Shown one piece after another: positions 52,445 to 60,667 of a stretch of 64,000 nucleotides of DNA. Made by a program: the position numbers and the translations under genes. The stretch's first letter is position 1. Each line of letters starts with the position of its first letter. Below the pieces are notes generated by a model that saw only the letters and a list, made by a program, of their open reading frames with translations, was not told where the DNA came from and searched no databases. The stretch comes from Spirosoma taeanense (GTDB taxonomy: Bacteria; Bacteroidota; Bacteroidia; Cytophagales; Spirosomataceae), in contig NZ_CP053435.1 in NCBI RefSeq assembly GCF_013127955.1, positions 1,922,001 through 1,986,000 on the forward strand, read 5' to 3'.

Positions 52445-53086
52445 TCAGCGATTAATGTATTGGATGGTATAAGCTGACCCCGTGAGCGTCAGCTTGGTTA
52501 CCGCACCGTAATCAAGATTGATGCGGTAAGCATTCTGCAAAGATAAATCCAGAAACAGACACAGCAAAGCCCGAATCACTCCGCCATGTGAAACGATAAA
52601 CACCGGCTGACTGGTCGTAGTTTCCGCCAGGGGCAGAATCTGCTCGGTCCAGAAAGCGGCAACACGCTCAAAAAGAATCTGAAAGTTCTCACCATTGGGC
52701 GTGGGAACGTTCACAAAATCGGCCATCCAGGGATCGAGTGCCTCGCGGCCAATGTCGGCCCAGGGCGTCATTTCCCAGTCGCCGAAATGGATTTCTTTCA
52801 GCCGGTCATCATACTGCACCTTCGGACGGTGCGCGTCCACAACGGCGGTCTGGCCCGGCGCGGTTTCGATCGGACTGCCTTGCGTCAGGGCTGACGCCAG
52901 ATCCTCGGCCAGTCGGCGGCAACGGTTCAGGGGCGACGAAAAAATAACGGCCGGATCGTTGGGCAGGTGCGCGACTAACCGCTCGCGCTGCTCCTCGTAG
53001 GTATCGGTCAGGTCAACGTCGGTTTGGCCGTAAGCAATGCTGCGGCCCACGCTTACTTCGGTATGGCGAATCAGGTAGATGTCCAT
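52445..53086 (-). CDS. cobC: alpha-ribazole phosphatase-like histidine phosphatase
   Basis: A 213-residue protein from ATG at 53084-53086 (MDIYLIRHTEVSVG). The frame to 53125 adds a short Cys-rich leader that I reject. It has the phosphoglycerate mutase fold: catalytic His in LIRHTEV, FSSPLNRCRRLAEDL, and second His in IVSHGGVIRALL. In the neighbourhood of cobS and cobT it is best named CobC, which removes the phosphate from alpha-ribazole phosphate. Family assignment is firm, function is by context. Confidence 0.85.
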   Translation of the reverse strand: MDIYLIRHTEVSVGRSIAYGQTDVDLTDTYEEQRERLVAHLPNDPAVIFSSPLNRCRRLAEDLASALTQGSPIETAPGQTAVVDAHRPKVQYDDRLKEIHFGDWEMTPWADIGREALDPWMADFVNVPTPNGENFQILFERVAAFWTEQILPLAETTTSQPVFIVSHGGVIRALLCLFLDLSLQNAYRINLDYGAVTKLTLTGSAYTIQYINR

Positions 53087-53096
53087 AAGTTTCAGT

Positions 53097-53885
53097 TTAG
53101 ATTGACACCCACAACAGCGAGACAAACGATAGGTACACGATCACTTCGGCAAGCTGTTGGGTCGCGCCCAGGCAGTCGCCCGTGTAGCCGCCAATCCATT
53201 TGCCAAAGAAGCGCACCAGCCGCCAGCGCACCAGCGCCAGCGGGATCAGAAAGAGAAGGTAAATCCAGAGGCTGGTGTAAACCACCAGCGCCAGCAGGGG
53301 CAGCAGGCCCAGCAGGGCCGCCAGCACGAGCTGACTGGTCGTGATGCCCTGCGCAACGGGCTTCGCTTTGGCCGTGTCGTCCGGCTCGTCGCGGGCGTAG
53401 GGGAGGGCACGAATCACCGTAACGGCCGTTAGGCGACTCAGGCTATGCGCTGATACGTACTTCAGGGCGACCGTCCAGCCGAAAGCTTCGACCGAGAGCA
53501 GCGCCTGGAGGGCAAAAAACTTGACCGCCAGTAGTAAACCCAGTCCAATGGTGCCGTACGTACCCAGTCGGCTGTCTTTCATGATGGTTAGAATCTGCTC
53601 TTTGGTCCAGCCGCCACCAAACCCGTCGCATACATCAGCAAAACCGTCTTCGTGGAAGGCACCCGTAACCCAGACCGTCGCCACCATACCGAACAGCACG
53701 GGCAAAAACGTGGGCGGAAACAGTACCGTACCGAGCCAGTACGTCGCTACCCCAATGCCACCAACGATAATGCCGATTAACGGGAAGAATACCGTCGCCC
53801 GGTTGAGCGCATCGGCCGAGTGGTCGATATACTTCGGCGCCGGCAGACGGGTATAGAACATCAGGGCCGTAAAAAACAGGTGCAT
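53097..53885 (-). CDS. cobS: adenosylcobinamide-GDP ribazoletransferase
   Basis: A 262-residue polytopic membrane protein from ATG at 53883-53885 (MHLFFTALMFYTRLP). CobS signatures: FFPLIGIIVGGIGVA, the aspartate-rich HEDGFADVCDGFGGG and KDSRLGTYGTIGLGL. It joins activated cobinamide to alpha-ribazole in the last steps of cobalamin synthesis. It sits 64 bases after cobT and 10 bases before cobC in the transcript. Confidence 0.94.
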   Translation of the reverse strand: MHLFFTALMFYTRLPAPKYIDHSADALNRATVFFPLIGIIVGGIGVATYWLGTVLFPPTFLPVLFGMVATVWVTGAFHEDGFADVCDGFGGGWTKEQILTIMKDSRLGTYGTIGLGLLLAVKFFALQALLSVEAFGWTVALKYVSAHSLSRLTAVTVIRALPYARDEPDDTAKAKPVAQGITTSQLVLAALLGLLPLLALVVYTSLWIYLLFLIPLALVRWRLVRFFGKWIGGYTGDCLGATQQLAEVIVYLSFVSLLWVSI

Positions 53886-53949
53886 ACGTAATGAATCGGT
53901 TTGGCAGGGCAAATTGTTTGACGATTCCGGCGACCATTAATTCAGGCAA

Positions 53950-54963
53950 TTAACCCGCCAGGCTGTCCATGGTGGCCATGTCGTTCAGCATCGTAACGGC
54001 CGCCTGCACGAGCGGATAGGCCAGCGCGCAGCCCGTTCCTTCGCCCAGCCGCAGGCCGAGGTCCAGCAGGGGCCGGGCTTCCAGCCGGTTCAGCATCAGC
54101 CGGTGGCCGGTTTCGTCGGACTGATGGCAGAAAATGCAGTGCTGACGTACCGCTGAGTTGATGGCCTGCGCCACCAGCAGAGCCGCCGTAGCGATGAAAC
54201 CATCGATCAGGATTAGCATACCATTGTCGGCAGCCTGGAGCATACCCCCGACGATGGCGGCAATTTCCAGTCCGCCCATGGCCGCTAACAGATCCATCGG
54301 GGCGGTTAGATGAGCATACCGGTCGGCTATGTCCTGCAAAACGGCGAGTTTATGCGCTAGTCCGGCGTCGTCCAGACCGGTCCCGCGCCCAACGCATTCA
54401 GTAAGGGGCAACCCCGTCAGCCGATGCATCAGCAGCGAAGCTGAAGAAGTATTGCCAATCCCCATTTCGCCAAAGCCCACCACATTGCAGTCGCGGTAAC
54501 AGACGCCGTTGATCAGAATTTTTCCGGCGTCGAGAGCCGCTTCACATTCGTCCGGTATCATGGCGGGCTCGTAGCGCATGTTGCGCGTACCGGGGCGGAT
54601 TTTATACTTGACGAAGCTCTCGGTGTTTTCCTCAAACGTTTCGTTGACGCCTACATCACAGACCAGTAATTTCAGGCCGTTCTGGCGGCAGAACAGGTTG
54701 ATAGCCGCTCCGCCCGCAATGAAATTACGAACCATGCCGTAGGTTACGTCGGCCGGATAGGCACTGACACCCTCAGCCGTTAAACCGTGGTCGCCGGCAA
54801 AAACGAGCAGATGCGGATTGGTTAGTTTCGGGGTCTCGGTCTGTTGAATCAGGGCAATCTGAAGGGCCAGTTCTTCCAGACGTCCTAATGCGCCGAGCGG
54901 CTTGGTTTTGTTATCAATGCGCCGACGAACGGCCGTTGCAAGCGAAGTAGCGGTAAAAGTCAT
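53950..54963 (-). CDS. cobT: nicotinate-nucleotide:dimethylbenzimidazole phosphoribosyltransferase
   Basis: A 337-residue enzyme from ATG at 54961-54963 (MTFTATSLATAVRRR). It makes alpha-ribazole phosphate for the lower ligand of vitamin B12. Signatures: FAGDHGLTAEGVSAYP, GEMGIGNTSSA, GRGTGLDDAGL and the catalytic glutamate in RLGEGTGCALA. It is the first gene of the operon. Upstream (54964-55104) no cobalamin riboswitch is visible. cobU, expected beside it in many genomes, is absent from the window. Confidence 0.95.
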   Translation of the reverse strand: MTFTATSLATAVRRRIDNKTKPLGALGRLEELALQIALIQQTETPKLTNPHLLVFAGDHGLTAEGVSAYPADVTYGMVRNFIAGGAAINLFCRQNGLKLLVCDVGVNETFEENTESFVKYKIRPGTRNMRYEPAMIPDECEAALDAGKILINGVCYRDCNVVGFGEMGIGNTSSASLLMHRLTGLPLTECVGRGTGLDDAGLAHKLAVLQDIADRYAHLTAPMDLLAAMGGLEIAAIVGGMLQAADNGMLILIDGFIATAALLVAQAINSAVRQHCIFCHQSDETGHRLMLNRLEARPLLDLGLRLGEGTGCALAYPLVQAAVTMLNDMATMDSLAG

Positions 54964-55104
54964 TGTCAGGATGGATACCAGCTGCAAAAGTCGGTATTGG
55001 TTTTTACATCACCACTATCACAAAACTCGAATGAAGCCTTCTGAAGAGTGAGGTTGGTTAACCAGACTGCCACTCATCAACTTTAACGACCGATTACTAA
55101 GTAA

Positions 55105-55144
55105 TTAGACAATCGTCTAACTATTTAATTAGATATTTGTCTAA
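55105..55144 (+). promoter_or_regulatory. tandem operators of the ArsR/SdpR-type repressor
   Basis: TTAGAC-N4-GTCTAA at 55105-55120 and TTAGAT-N4-GTCTAA at 55129-55144 are two related palindromes 24 bases apart, ending 19 bases before the repressor start. The upstream part 54964-55104 holds no gene. Confidence 0.75.
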
Positions 55145-55162
55145 TTATTACAAACGGCTTTT

Positions 55163-55459
55163 ATGAACGCACTTTTTAAGGCGCTGAACGACCCGACCCG
55201 CCGACAGATACTGGACTTGCTGCGCGAAGGTGATCTGAACGCGGGTGAGATTGCCGAGCGCTTTGCTATGACCAAACCCAGTATTTCCCACCACCTCGAC
55301 CTGCTGCGGCAGGCTGGCCTCGTTGACTCGGTCAGGCAGGGGCAGTTCATTACCTATTCGCTGAACACAACCGTACTCGACGACCTGCTGGCCTGGCTCC
55401 TGAGCTTTCAGAAGCAGACGACCAGCGTTCCGGAAAATACATCTGAGCAAACTCTGTAA
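55163..55459 (+). CDS. sdpR: ArsR-family repressor, SdpR-like
   Basis: A 98-residue winged-helix protein: MNALFKALNDPTRRQILDLL, then ERFAMTKPSISHHLDLLRQ as recognition helix and the wing VRQGQFITYSLNT. It has no cysteine pair for metal sensing, unlike metal-type ArsR proteins, so it fits the SdpR autorepressor class. Directly after it is sdpI, and directly before it are two palindromic operators, which argue for self-regulation. Confidence 0.88.
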   Translation: MNALFKALNDPTRRQILDLLREGDLNAGEIAERFAMTKPSISHHLDLLRQAGLVDSVRQGQFITYSLNTTVLDDLLAWLLSFQKQTTSVPENTSEQTL

Positions 55460-55472
55460 CCCATCCTGAATC

Positions 55473-56135
55473 ATGAAACGAAACTCGTTCTCTCTCGAAT
55501 TGCTGATCGTAGCCCCGTGGCTGCTGGTGTTTGCCTACATGGCGCTGAGCTGGAACCAGCTCCCAGCCAGAATCGTCACTCATTACGATATGCAGGGCAA
55601 TCCCGATGGCTGGCAACGAAAGGAAACCGCGGCTCTGCTGGCCGTTGGACTTGGCGTTCTGCTTTACGTGCTGATGCGTTTCCTGCCCCGATTCGACCCT
55701 AAAGGCCGGATTCAGTCCTCGAACTACCACAAACTGCGGTTTGTCATCAGCTTTTTTCTGGCCGCCGTATTCGGCGGAATGTGGTATGTAGCCGGCCACC
55801 CGATTGACAATCAGCTGGTGCAAACGCTCCTGATGGCGCTTGTTGGCCTGATGATCGCGGGCATTGGCAACTACCTGACCACCGTAAAGCCAAACTGGTT
55901 TGTAGGGATTCGCACGCCCTGGACGCTCGAAAGCGAAACTGTCTGGCGCCGGACCCACCAGCTTGGTGGCCGGCTGATGGTGGCGGGTGGCCTGCTGAGC
56001 ACGGTGCTGGCGTTTGTCATACCGATGGTGTATAAAATCGGGGTTGTGGTGGGTATCATCGTTGCGGTTTCTATTATTCCGCTGGTGTATTCTTATGTTT
56101 ATTTCCGGCAGGAGAAGTCACGCCAGTTCAACTAA
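55473..56135 (+). CDS. sdpI: SdpI-family membrane protein
   Basis: A 220-residue protein with about six hydrophobic segments. The N-terminal DUF1648 part has LPARIVTHYDMQGNPDGW, and the later SdpI part has GIRTPWTLESETVWRRTHQLGGRL. In Bacillus SdpI gives immunity to the SDP toxin and acts on SdpR, sequestering it at the membrane. No SDP toxin genes are seen here, so it may be an orphan copy. It is 13 bases downstream of sdpR. Confidence 0.9.
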   Translation: MKRNSFSLELLIVAPWLLVFAYMALSWNQLPARIVTHYDMQGNPDGWQRKETAALLAVGLGVLLYVLMRFLPRFDPKGRIQSSNYHKLRFVISFFLAAVFGGMWYVAGHPIDNQLVQTLLMALVGLMIAGIGNYLTTVKPNWFVGIRTPWTLESETVWRRTHQLGGRLMVAGGLLSTVLAFVIPMVYKIGVVVGIIVAVSIIPLVYSYVYFRQEKSRQFN

Positions 56136-56154
56136 TTAGCTCACTGAGTTTGGC

Positions 56155-57120
56155 ATGAATCGTTTTCTCATTTCGCTCTGTTTGCTCTTCTTGTTATACC
56201 CAAACCTATCGGTACTGGCACAGGTCGAGGAGCCTATTCAACTTAAAACCGATGCCTTCACGCTGAACGGTACGTTGACGCTGCCCGCCGACGTAAAGGG
56301 CCCCGTCCCGGTCGTGTTGCTGCTGGCGGGTTCCGGACCAACCGATCGGGATGGTAACAGTAGTCTGGGTCTGAAAACCAATGTGTACCGCATCCTGGCC
56401 GATAGTCTGGTGCGTCAGGGTATGGCCGTTGCCCGTTACGATAAGCGCGGAGCGGGAGCCAGTCAGGTTATGGATAGGACGAAAGTCCGGTTGGCCGATG
56501 GTCTGTTCGATGCGGGTATTACCGATGCGGTGGGGTTCGCGCGCCAGTTGCAGGCCGACAGCCGGTTTTCGAAGGTCATAATAGCGGGCCATAGCGAAGG
56601 CTCGCAGGTGGGGATGGTGGCCGCCCGCCAAACCAGGGCCGACGGGTTTGTGTCCATTGCCGGTATCGGTCGGAACATTGCCGACGTTATGAAAGCGCAG
56701 TTTGAATATGCCCTGCCCGATTCGCTCAAAGCCGAAGCTAGCCGGATACTGGACTCGCTGCGGGTGGGTCGGACTGTGCCGAAAGCGAATCCAATTCTGA
56801 TGACAGTATTCCGCCCCAGCGTGCAGCCTTATCTCATTTCCTGGATGAAACACGACCCAACGGCCGATCTGAAAGCCTATCCGGGGCCGGTGTTGATTGT
56901 GCAGGGTACGAATGATTTTCAGGTGCCGGTGAGCGAGGCCCAACTCCTCAAAGCTGCCCGGCCCGACGCTCAACTGGTACTCATTTCTGACATGACGCAT
57001 ATGCTCCGGACGTATGCCGGAACTAATCGGGCTGAAAATATCAAAACGTATACGGCACTAGGTCAGCCGCTGACAGCCGGTCTGGCAACGGCCATTGTCC
57101 GGTTCGTAAACCAGCTATGA
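56155..57120 (+). CDS. exported alpha/beta hydrolase
   Basis: A 321-residue protein with a signal peptide (MNRFLISLCLLFLLYPNLSVLAQ). The hydrolase fold shows VVLLLAGSGPTDRDGN (oxyanion region), nucleophile Ser in IIAGHSEGSQ, Asp in VQGTNDFQVP and His in ISDMTHMLRT. It is likely a periplasmic esterase or similar. The substrate is unknown. It is 19 bases after sdpI, possibly in the same transcript. Confidence 0.85.
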   Translation: MNRFLISLCLLFLLYPNLSVLAQVEEPIQLKTDAFTLNGTLTLPADVKGPVPVVLLLAGSGPTDRDGNSSLGLKTNVYRILADSLVRQGMAVARYDKRGAGASQVMDRTKVRLADGLFDAGITDAVGFARQLQADSRFSKVIIAGHSEGSQVGMVAARQTRADGFVSIAGIGRNIADVMKAQFEYALPDSLKAEASRILDSLRVGRTVPKANPILMTVFRPSVQPYLISWMKHDPTADLKAYPGPVLIVQGTNDFQVPVSEAQLLKAARPDAQLVLISDMTHMLRTYAGTNRAENIKTYTALGQPLTAGLATAIVRFVNQL

Positions 57121-57139
57121 GTTGAGATAAAGGCCTGAA

Positions 57140-57781
57140 TCAGTTGGCCGAGTAATGCTGCAGGTACGAAATCAGCCGTTCGAAATGCATTTGTTCGTAC
57201 GGGTTCTGGGTCTGGCGGATCAGCAGATGCCGGTAGATGTCAATCAGGCCCTCGAAGTGAGGGTTGTGGTTTAGCCGGGCTGCAATCAACCCTTTATAAC
57301 AGCGGTGCGCCTGATTATACACGTAGGGGCAGGGCTGATTTGGCTGGTCGTTCAGCAACTGGTCGAGGGTAGGTAGCAGGCAGGCGCTATCCAGAAAATC
57401 AAATCCTTTGGTTTCAAAAAAAAGCGCGATCTGGTCACAGGCATCGATTAGTTCGTCGTCGGAGTGAATCTTGAAGCGCGAATACTGAAACCCGTTGAAC
57501 TTCCCGATCGACATCAACAGTGTGTTGGCATCGGGTCGGTAGTCAGGCATGTTGTTGAGAAACTGCTGGGCGATCTGTTCGACCTGCTCATTGCGCGAGC
57601 CGAAGTTCACTTCCAGCATGATCTCATCCCCGTAAAATGCTGGTGAAAGAATAACGTTCTGAAAACCAATGGGCAACGTTCGCCGGTACTGCTTCTTCTC
57701 AAGCAGCAGCTGATACTGATGCGTTACAAAAAACGGCGTCAGATGTTGGTAAAGGTTCGTTTCAAACGGCGTAACGGTCAT
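57140..57781 (-). CDS. conserved protein of unknown function
   Basis: A 213-residue soluble protein (MTVTPFETNLYQHLTPFFVTH) with a mixed alpha/beta pattern. Features: YQLLLEKKQYRRTLPIGFQN, DEIMLEVNFGSRNEQVEQ and a C-terminal helical stretch rich in His, Tyr and Arg (HFEGLIDIYRHLLIRQTQNP). No motif or signal peptide is recognised. It is convergent with the hydrolase and upstream of the tmRNA on the other strand. Confidence 0.72.
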   Translation of the reverse strand: MTVTPFETNLYQHLTPFFVTHQYQLLLEKKQYRRTLPIGFQNVILSPAFYGDEIMLEVNFGSRNEQVEQIAQQFLNNMPDYRPDANTLLMSIGKFNGFQYSRFKIHSDDELIDACDQIALFFETKGFDFLDSACLLPTLDQLLNDQPNQPCPYVYNQAHRCYKGLIAARLNHNPHFEGLIDIYRHLLIRQTQNPYEQMHFERLISYLQHYSAN

Positions 57782-57957
57782 TGGTACCCATTCAGTTGAA
57801 TCCGAAAAACGGCGGTGTCGGATAGCGGCATAACTAAATTAGCCTCAATTAGTTTAGTCGATTTAGGAAAAATTTCAGGGCATCGGTTAAGAAAACCGGA
57901 AACCAATTGGCGGGTGAGTGCGTTTACCTGATACGCGCCCGATTGGGCCGTCAATCT

Positions 57958-58331
57958 GGGGACGACCGGAATTGACAGCTTGCAGAGGTCGCGTGTAAGC
58001 ATGCCGGGAGTTGGCGGAATTTCCCGACCCGAACAAATCGTCAAAACAATAACTGGCGAGTATAACTACGCCATGGCTGCCTAATCCGGAGGATTAAGCA
58101 ATAGCCATTGTCTCCCCGGCCTACGTGCTGCTGGCTGGATCAGGAGGCATCGACTCGCAGCGCTGGCTCGGTTTATGGTGTTAACGGCCGAGTGAGACAC
58201 AAGCACCTACGGATGACGCTTGGTCTGGTATGCACCGGGCCGATTCCCGACAATCCCAAGCATACCTAAGCATGTAGAAAGCACGACGGTTTCCTTGACT
58301 GGACGAGAGTTCGAATCTCTCCGTCTCCACC
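57958..58331 (+). ncRNA. ssrA: transfer-messenger RNA (tmRNA)
   Basis: About 374 bases. The 5' end GGGGACG (57958-57964) pairs with CGTCTCC at 58322-58328 to form the acceptor stem, and the T-arm GAGAGTTCGAATCTCTC precedes it. The tag reading frame, ending with TAA at 58081-58083, encodes GEYNYAMAA, close in type to tags of other Bacteroidota. The final CCA is not fully encoded (ACC then G). It rescues stalled ribosomes. Frames predicted on either strand over this region are not genes. Confidence 0.93.
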
Positions 58332-58333
58332 GT

Positions 58334-58368
58334 AAAGCCCTGACGACCTCGGTCGTCAGGGCTTTTTT
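58334..58368 (+). terminator. terminator of ssrA
   Basis: A 14-bp perfect stem (58334-58347 with 58352-58365), a 4-base loop and a run of Ts directly after. Confidence 0.92.
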
Positions 58369-58393
58369 GTCTTCATATTCTGAAAGTAATATA

Positions 58394-58525
58394 TTATGTG
58401 CTGCACCAGCTACCTGTAAACGTCTCCAGCTCCGATGGTTTGAGCGGACTGCGATGCAGTAAATGATCCCGAAACTTATCGAGCTTATCGGCTGCCTTCT
58501 CCGACCTGCTAAGGTCTGCACCCAT
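58394..58525 (-). pseudogene. fragment of a Crp/Fnr-type regulator N-terminus
   Basis: A 43-residue frame (MGADLSRSEKAADKLDKF, then RDHLLHRSPLKPSELETF) that ends in a stop. It looks like the first part of a Crp/Fnr-type regulator without the nucleotide-binding or DNA-binding parts. A diverged copy of the same coding segment is at 62604-62700. Both are probably remnants. The Crp reading is inferred from style of sequence only. Confidence 0.45.
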
Positions 58526-58532
58526 AATAAAA

Positions 58533-58562
58533 AAGCTACCACGCAAGGTTACCGGGTAGCTT
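58533..58562 (-). terminator. hairpin with minus-strand T-run
   Basis: An 8-bp stem (58533-58540 with 58555-58562). The T-run follows only on the minus strand. No intact minus-strand gene now precedes it, so it may be a leftover of lost sequence. Confidence 0.5.
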
Positions 58563-58616
58563 CTTGGCTGGGTAGGGCAGATTGGTTACATTTGAAACTG
58601 TTCAATTTGTATCAAC

Positions 58617-59168
58617 ATGAGTACCTCAGAAATAATAGGGATAGTATTGACTGTAGTTTTTGGAATACCATCAGTTATAGGTTTACTTCAAAGCTTACCA
58701 TCAAGATTAACTTTATTAATGGATGAGAGGTTAAACTTATATTCTAACGTTAGTAAAAACATTCAAGGACTTGATATTACATTTAAGGGTAATAAAATTA
58801 ACAAAGATTTCTATTTGATAAAAGCTAGCTTTTTTTATCAAGGTAGAAAGGATGTTTTAAAAGAGCAAATAAATCAACCGCTATCTTTAGAACTACCTGA
58901 AGGATCTATTATTCATGATTTTAATATTTTATCTAAAGAGCAGAATTTAGACATTACTGTTGAAGTTAGAGGCAATCAATTGCTATTTGATTTTGACTTA
59001 CTTAAAAATAGTGATTATATATATTTTCAAATTTTTGCGGAAATTGGCGATTTTATAGAAGATAAACTTGTAGCACGCCATAGGATTGCTAATGTAAATA
59101 AAAAAATAAAAACGATTAGATATATTGACTATGAAATTATGCCTAAGAAGCTGTTTGGGAATTGTTAA
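58617..59168 (+). pseudogene. 5' part of a gene broken by an IS5-type insertion
   Basis: An AT-rich frame of 183 residues (MSTSEIIGIVLTVVFGIPSVI). It has one N-terminal membrane helix, then a soluble beta-rich domain with KASFFYQGRKDVLKEQINQP and EVRGNQLLFDFDLLKNSDYI. Real gene sequence ends near 59151, where the IS repeat begins; the last six residues (LFGNC region) are encoded by the element. Another AT-rich piece with a membrane helix continues right after the element. I do not recognise the family. Base composition differs from the core genes, suggesting transfer. Confidence 0.65.
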
Positions 59169-60002
59169 AGGCTGAGCGTCGAGTCATTTTTGTATCGACC
59201 AAGATGCAAAGCAATGACCAAACAGTGGAAGCCACTGACCGACGCCCAGTGGGATGCAATTTCTCCTTTTTTACCACTTGATCGTCAGCGGACTCATGAT
59301 TTGCGACAGATTGTTAACAGTATTTTGTGGCTGCTACGCACAGGATGCCAATGGCGCAATCTGCCTACCGAGTGGCCTAATTGGCAAACCGTCTATTACT
59401 ATTTTAGACGTTGGAAACAGGATGGTACTTTTGGTCGAATCAATCTGGCCTTAAATCAACTTGACCGTAAGCGGGTCGGTAAAGAAGCATATCCATCTGC
59501 AGTATGTATTGATTCACAAAGTGTTAAGTTGGCTCCGATGATTTGGGAGAACCGAGGTCTCGACGCGAATAAACGAGTGAATGGCCGAAAAAGGCAACTC
59601 ATCGTTGACACCCAAGGGCGTCTATGGCTAGCAGATGTCCATTCTGCTAATCAAGCGGATGGCCCTTCAGCCGTATCGATGGTCAGTGACTTACTATGGC
59701 TAGTTGGAGAGCGTTTGGAGAAAGTCTACGGTGATCAATCTTATAATGGCGTCTTCGCTCAAGAGTTGGCTAGATGGAGCCTTGATTTTGAAAAAGCGTC
59801 TCGTCCTGAATCAACTCTGGGCTTTATACCCGTAGCCAAACGGTGGGTAGTGGAACGGACCATTGCTTGGACGAATCACTTTCGAAGGATTGTCAAAGAT
59901 TATGAATACACGATATCATCTTCGGTTTGCTGGCTGTACTTAGCCAACATTCAGATTATATTGCAACGGATCATTTGAATGGCAAAAGATAATTCCCAAA
60001 CA
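59152..60002 (+). mobile_element. IS5-family insertion sequence, about 851 bp
   Basis: The ends at 59152-59163 and 59991-60002 are 12-base inverted repeats (TGTTTGGGAATT). The element carries one transposase gene in a single frame. A clear target duplication was not found, so the exact edge may be off by a few bases. It lies inside an AT-rich gene, downstream of ssrA. Confidence 0.85.
59214..59978 (+). CDS. IS5-family transposase
   Basis: A 254-residue protein from ATG 59214 (MTKQWKPLTDAQWDAI). A TTG at 59190 would extend it but is less likely. The N-terminal DUF4096-type helix-turn-helix part has LRTGCQWRNLPTEWPNWQTV. The DDE catalytic residues are Asp100 (CIDSQSVK), Asp174 (YGDQSYNG) and Glu214 (WVVERTIAW). 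The gene appears intact, so the element may be active. Confidence 0.92.
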   Translation: MTKQWKPLTDAQWDAISPFLPLDRQRTHDLRQIVNSILWLLRTGCQWRNLPTEWPNWQTVYYYFRRWKQDGTFGRINLALNQLDRKRVGKEAYPSAVCIDSQSVKLAPMIWENRGLDANKRVNGRKRQLIVDTQGRLWLADVHSANQADGPSAVSMVSDLLWLVGERLEKVYGDQSYNGVFAQELARWSLDFEKASRPESTLGFIPVAKRWVVERTIAWTNHFRRIVKDYEYTISSSVCWLYLANIQIILQRII

Positions 60003-60574
60003 CATTCTAATATAATATTCTTTATATTATTTGGTTTTATGGGGTCATTTATGATGTTTCCTCTAACTAATATTATATTTAGTGGTATGGAGACCGTAGA
60101 TATATATTCGGATGAAGTTATAGCCACTTACTATTCAAAGAATAAGATTATTGATATAGATAGTGTAAGCACCGTATTCAACTATAATCTAAATAGGACT
60201 AATAAATATATAAATGAGCTAAGAGAAAAAGGGCAGCCTTTAGATAGCACAGAAGTAAAAGACATTTCAAACTTTTACGCATCATATAAGCGATTTGCTG
60301 ATATTGACAGGAAGATTTATAATATATTTAATGAAAAAGTGAGAAAAGAATATAAACCTTATGACCTTTTTTTAAACCTTATACTAAAATTTACGAAATT
60401 AACAGTGAGTATTCTGTAGCATATCGTATTGATTTTTCTATGTTAATTCCCTATATTTTTTTATTTGTTTTTGGGTTAGTTGTACTTGTTATTACATCCA
60501 GGCAAGCCGTTGGGCAGTATAATTACAATCAATTAATAAAGGCAATTGCAAAAGTAAAGAAAAATTTATCTTAA
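60003..60574 (+). pseudogene. 3' part of the IS-broken gene, with a further frameshift
   Basis: This AT-rich segment starts right after the element with HSNIIFFILFGFMGSFMMFP (a membrane helix). It runs in one frame to a stop at 60419, then continues in another frame to 60574 (VAYRIDFSMLIPYIFLF, then VVLVITSRQAVGQYNYNQLI). A T7 run at 60367-60373 is the likely place of a one-base loss: adding one T joins the two frames without a stop. An open reading frame starting at 59979 includes bases of the element and is not a natural gene start. Confidence 0.6.
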
Positions 60575-60576
60575 CC

Positions 60577-60613
60577 GACCCGCCCGGTGTCTCCACCGGG
60601 CGGGTCATTTTTG
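60577..60613 (+). terminator. strong GC-rich terminator
   Basis: A 13-bp perfect stem (60577-60589 with 60594-60606) with a 4-base loop, followed by ATTTTTGT. Confidence 0.9.
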
Positions 60614-60667
60614 TACAATCTATCCTAATCAAACAGCCCTGACCCGCAGGGGTTGCTGATGGCCTTC

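Noticed and set aside
54964..55104. Possible cobalamin riboswitch before cobT
   Set aside because: Only about 140 bases are available and the required B12-box and conserved stems were not found; an isolated GCCACT-like match is not enough.
57778..58044. 88-residue minus-strand frame overlapping the neighbouring gene by ATGA
   Set aside because: It lies partly antisense to the tmRNA acceptor half, has no protein-like motif, and the four-base overlap looks accidental.
58207..58542. 111-residue minus-strand frame with WRRRDSNSRP
   Set aside because: This is the well-known false translation antisense to a T-arm; the region is ssrA.
59152..60002. Target site duplication of the IS5-type element
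   Set aside because: Bases next to the two ends (AAGC and CATT) do not match, so no duplication is claimed.
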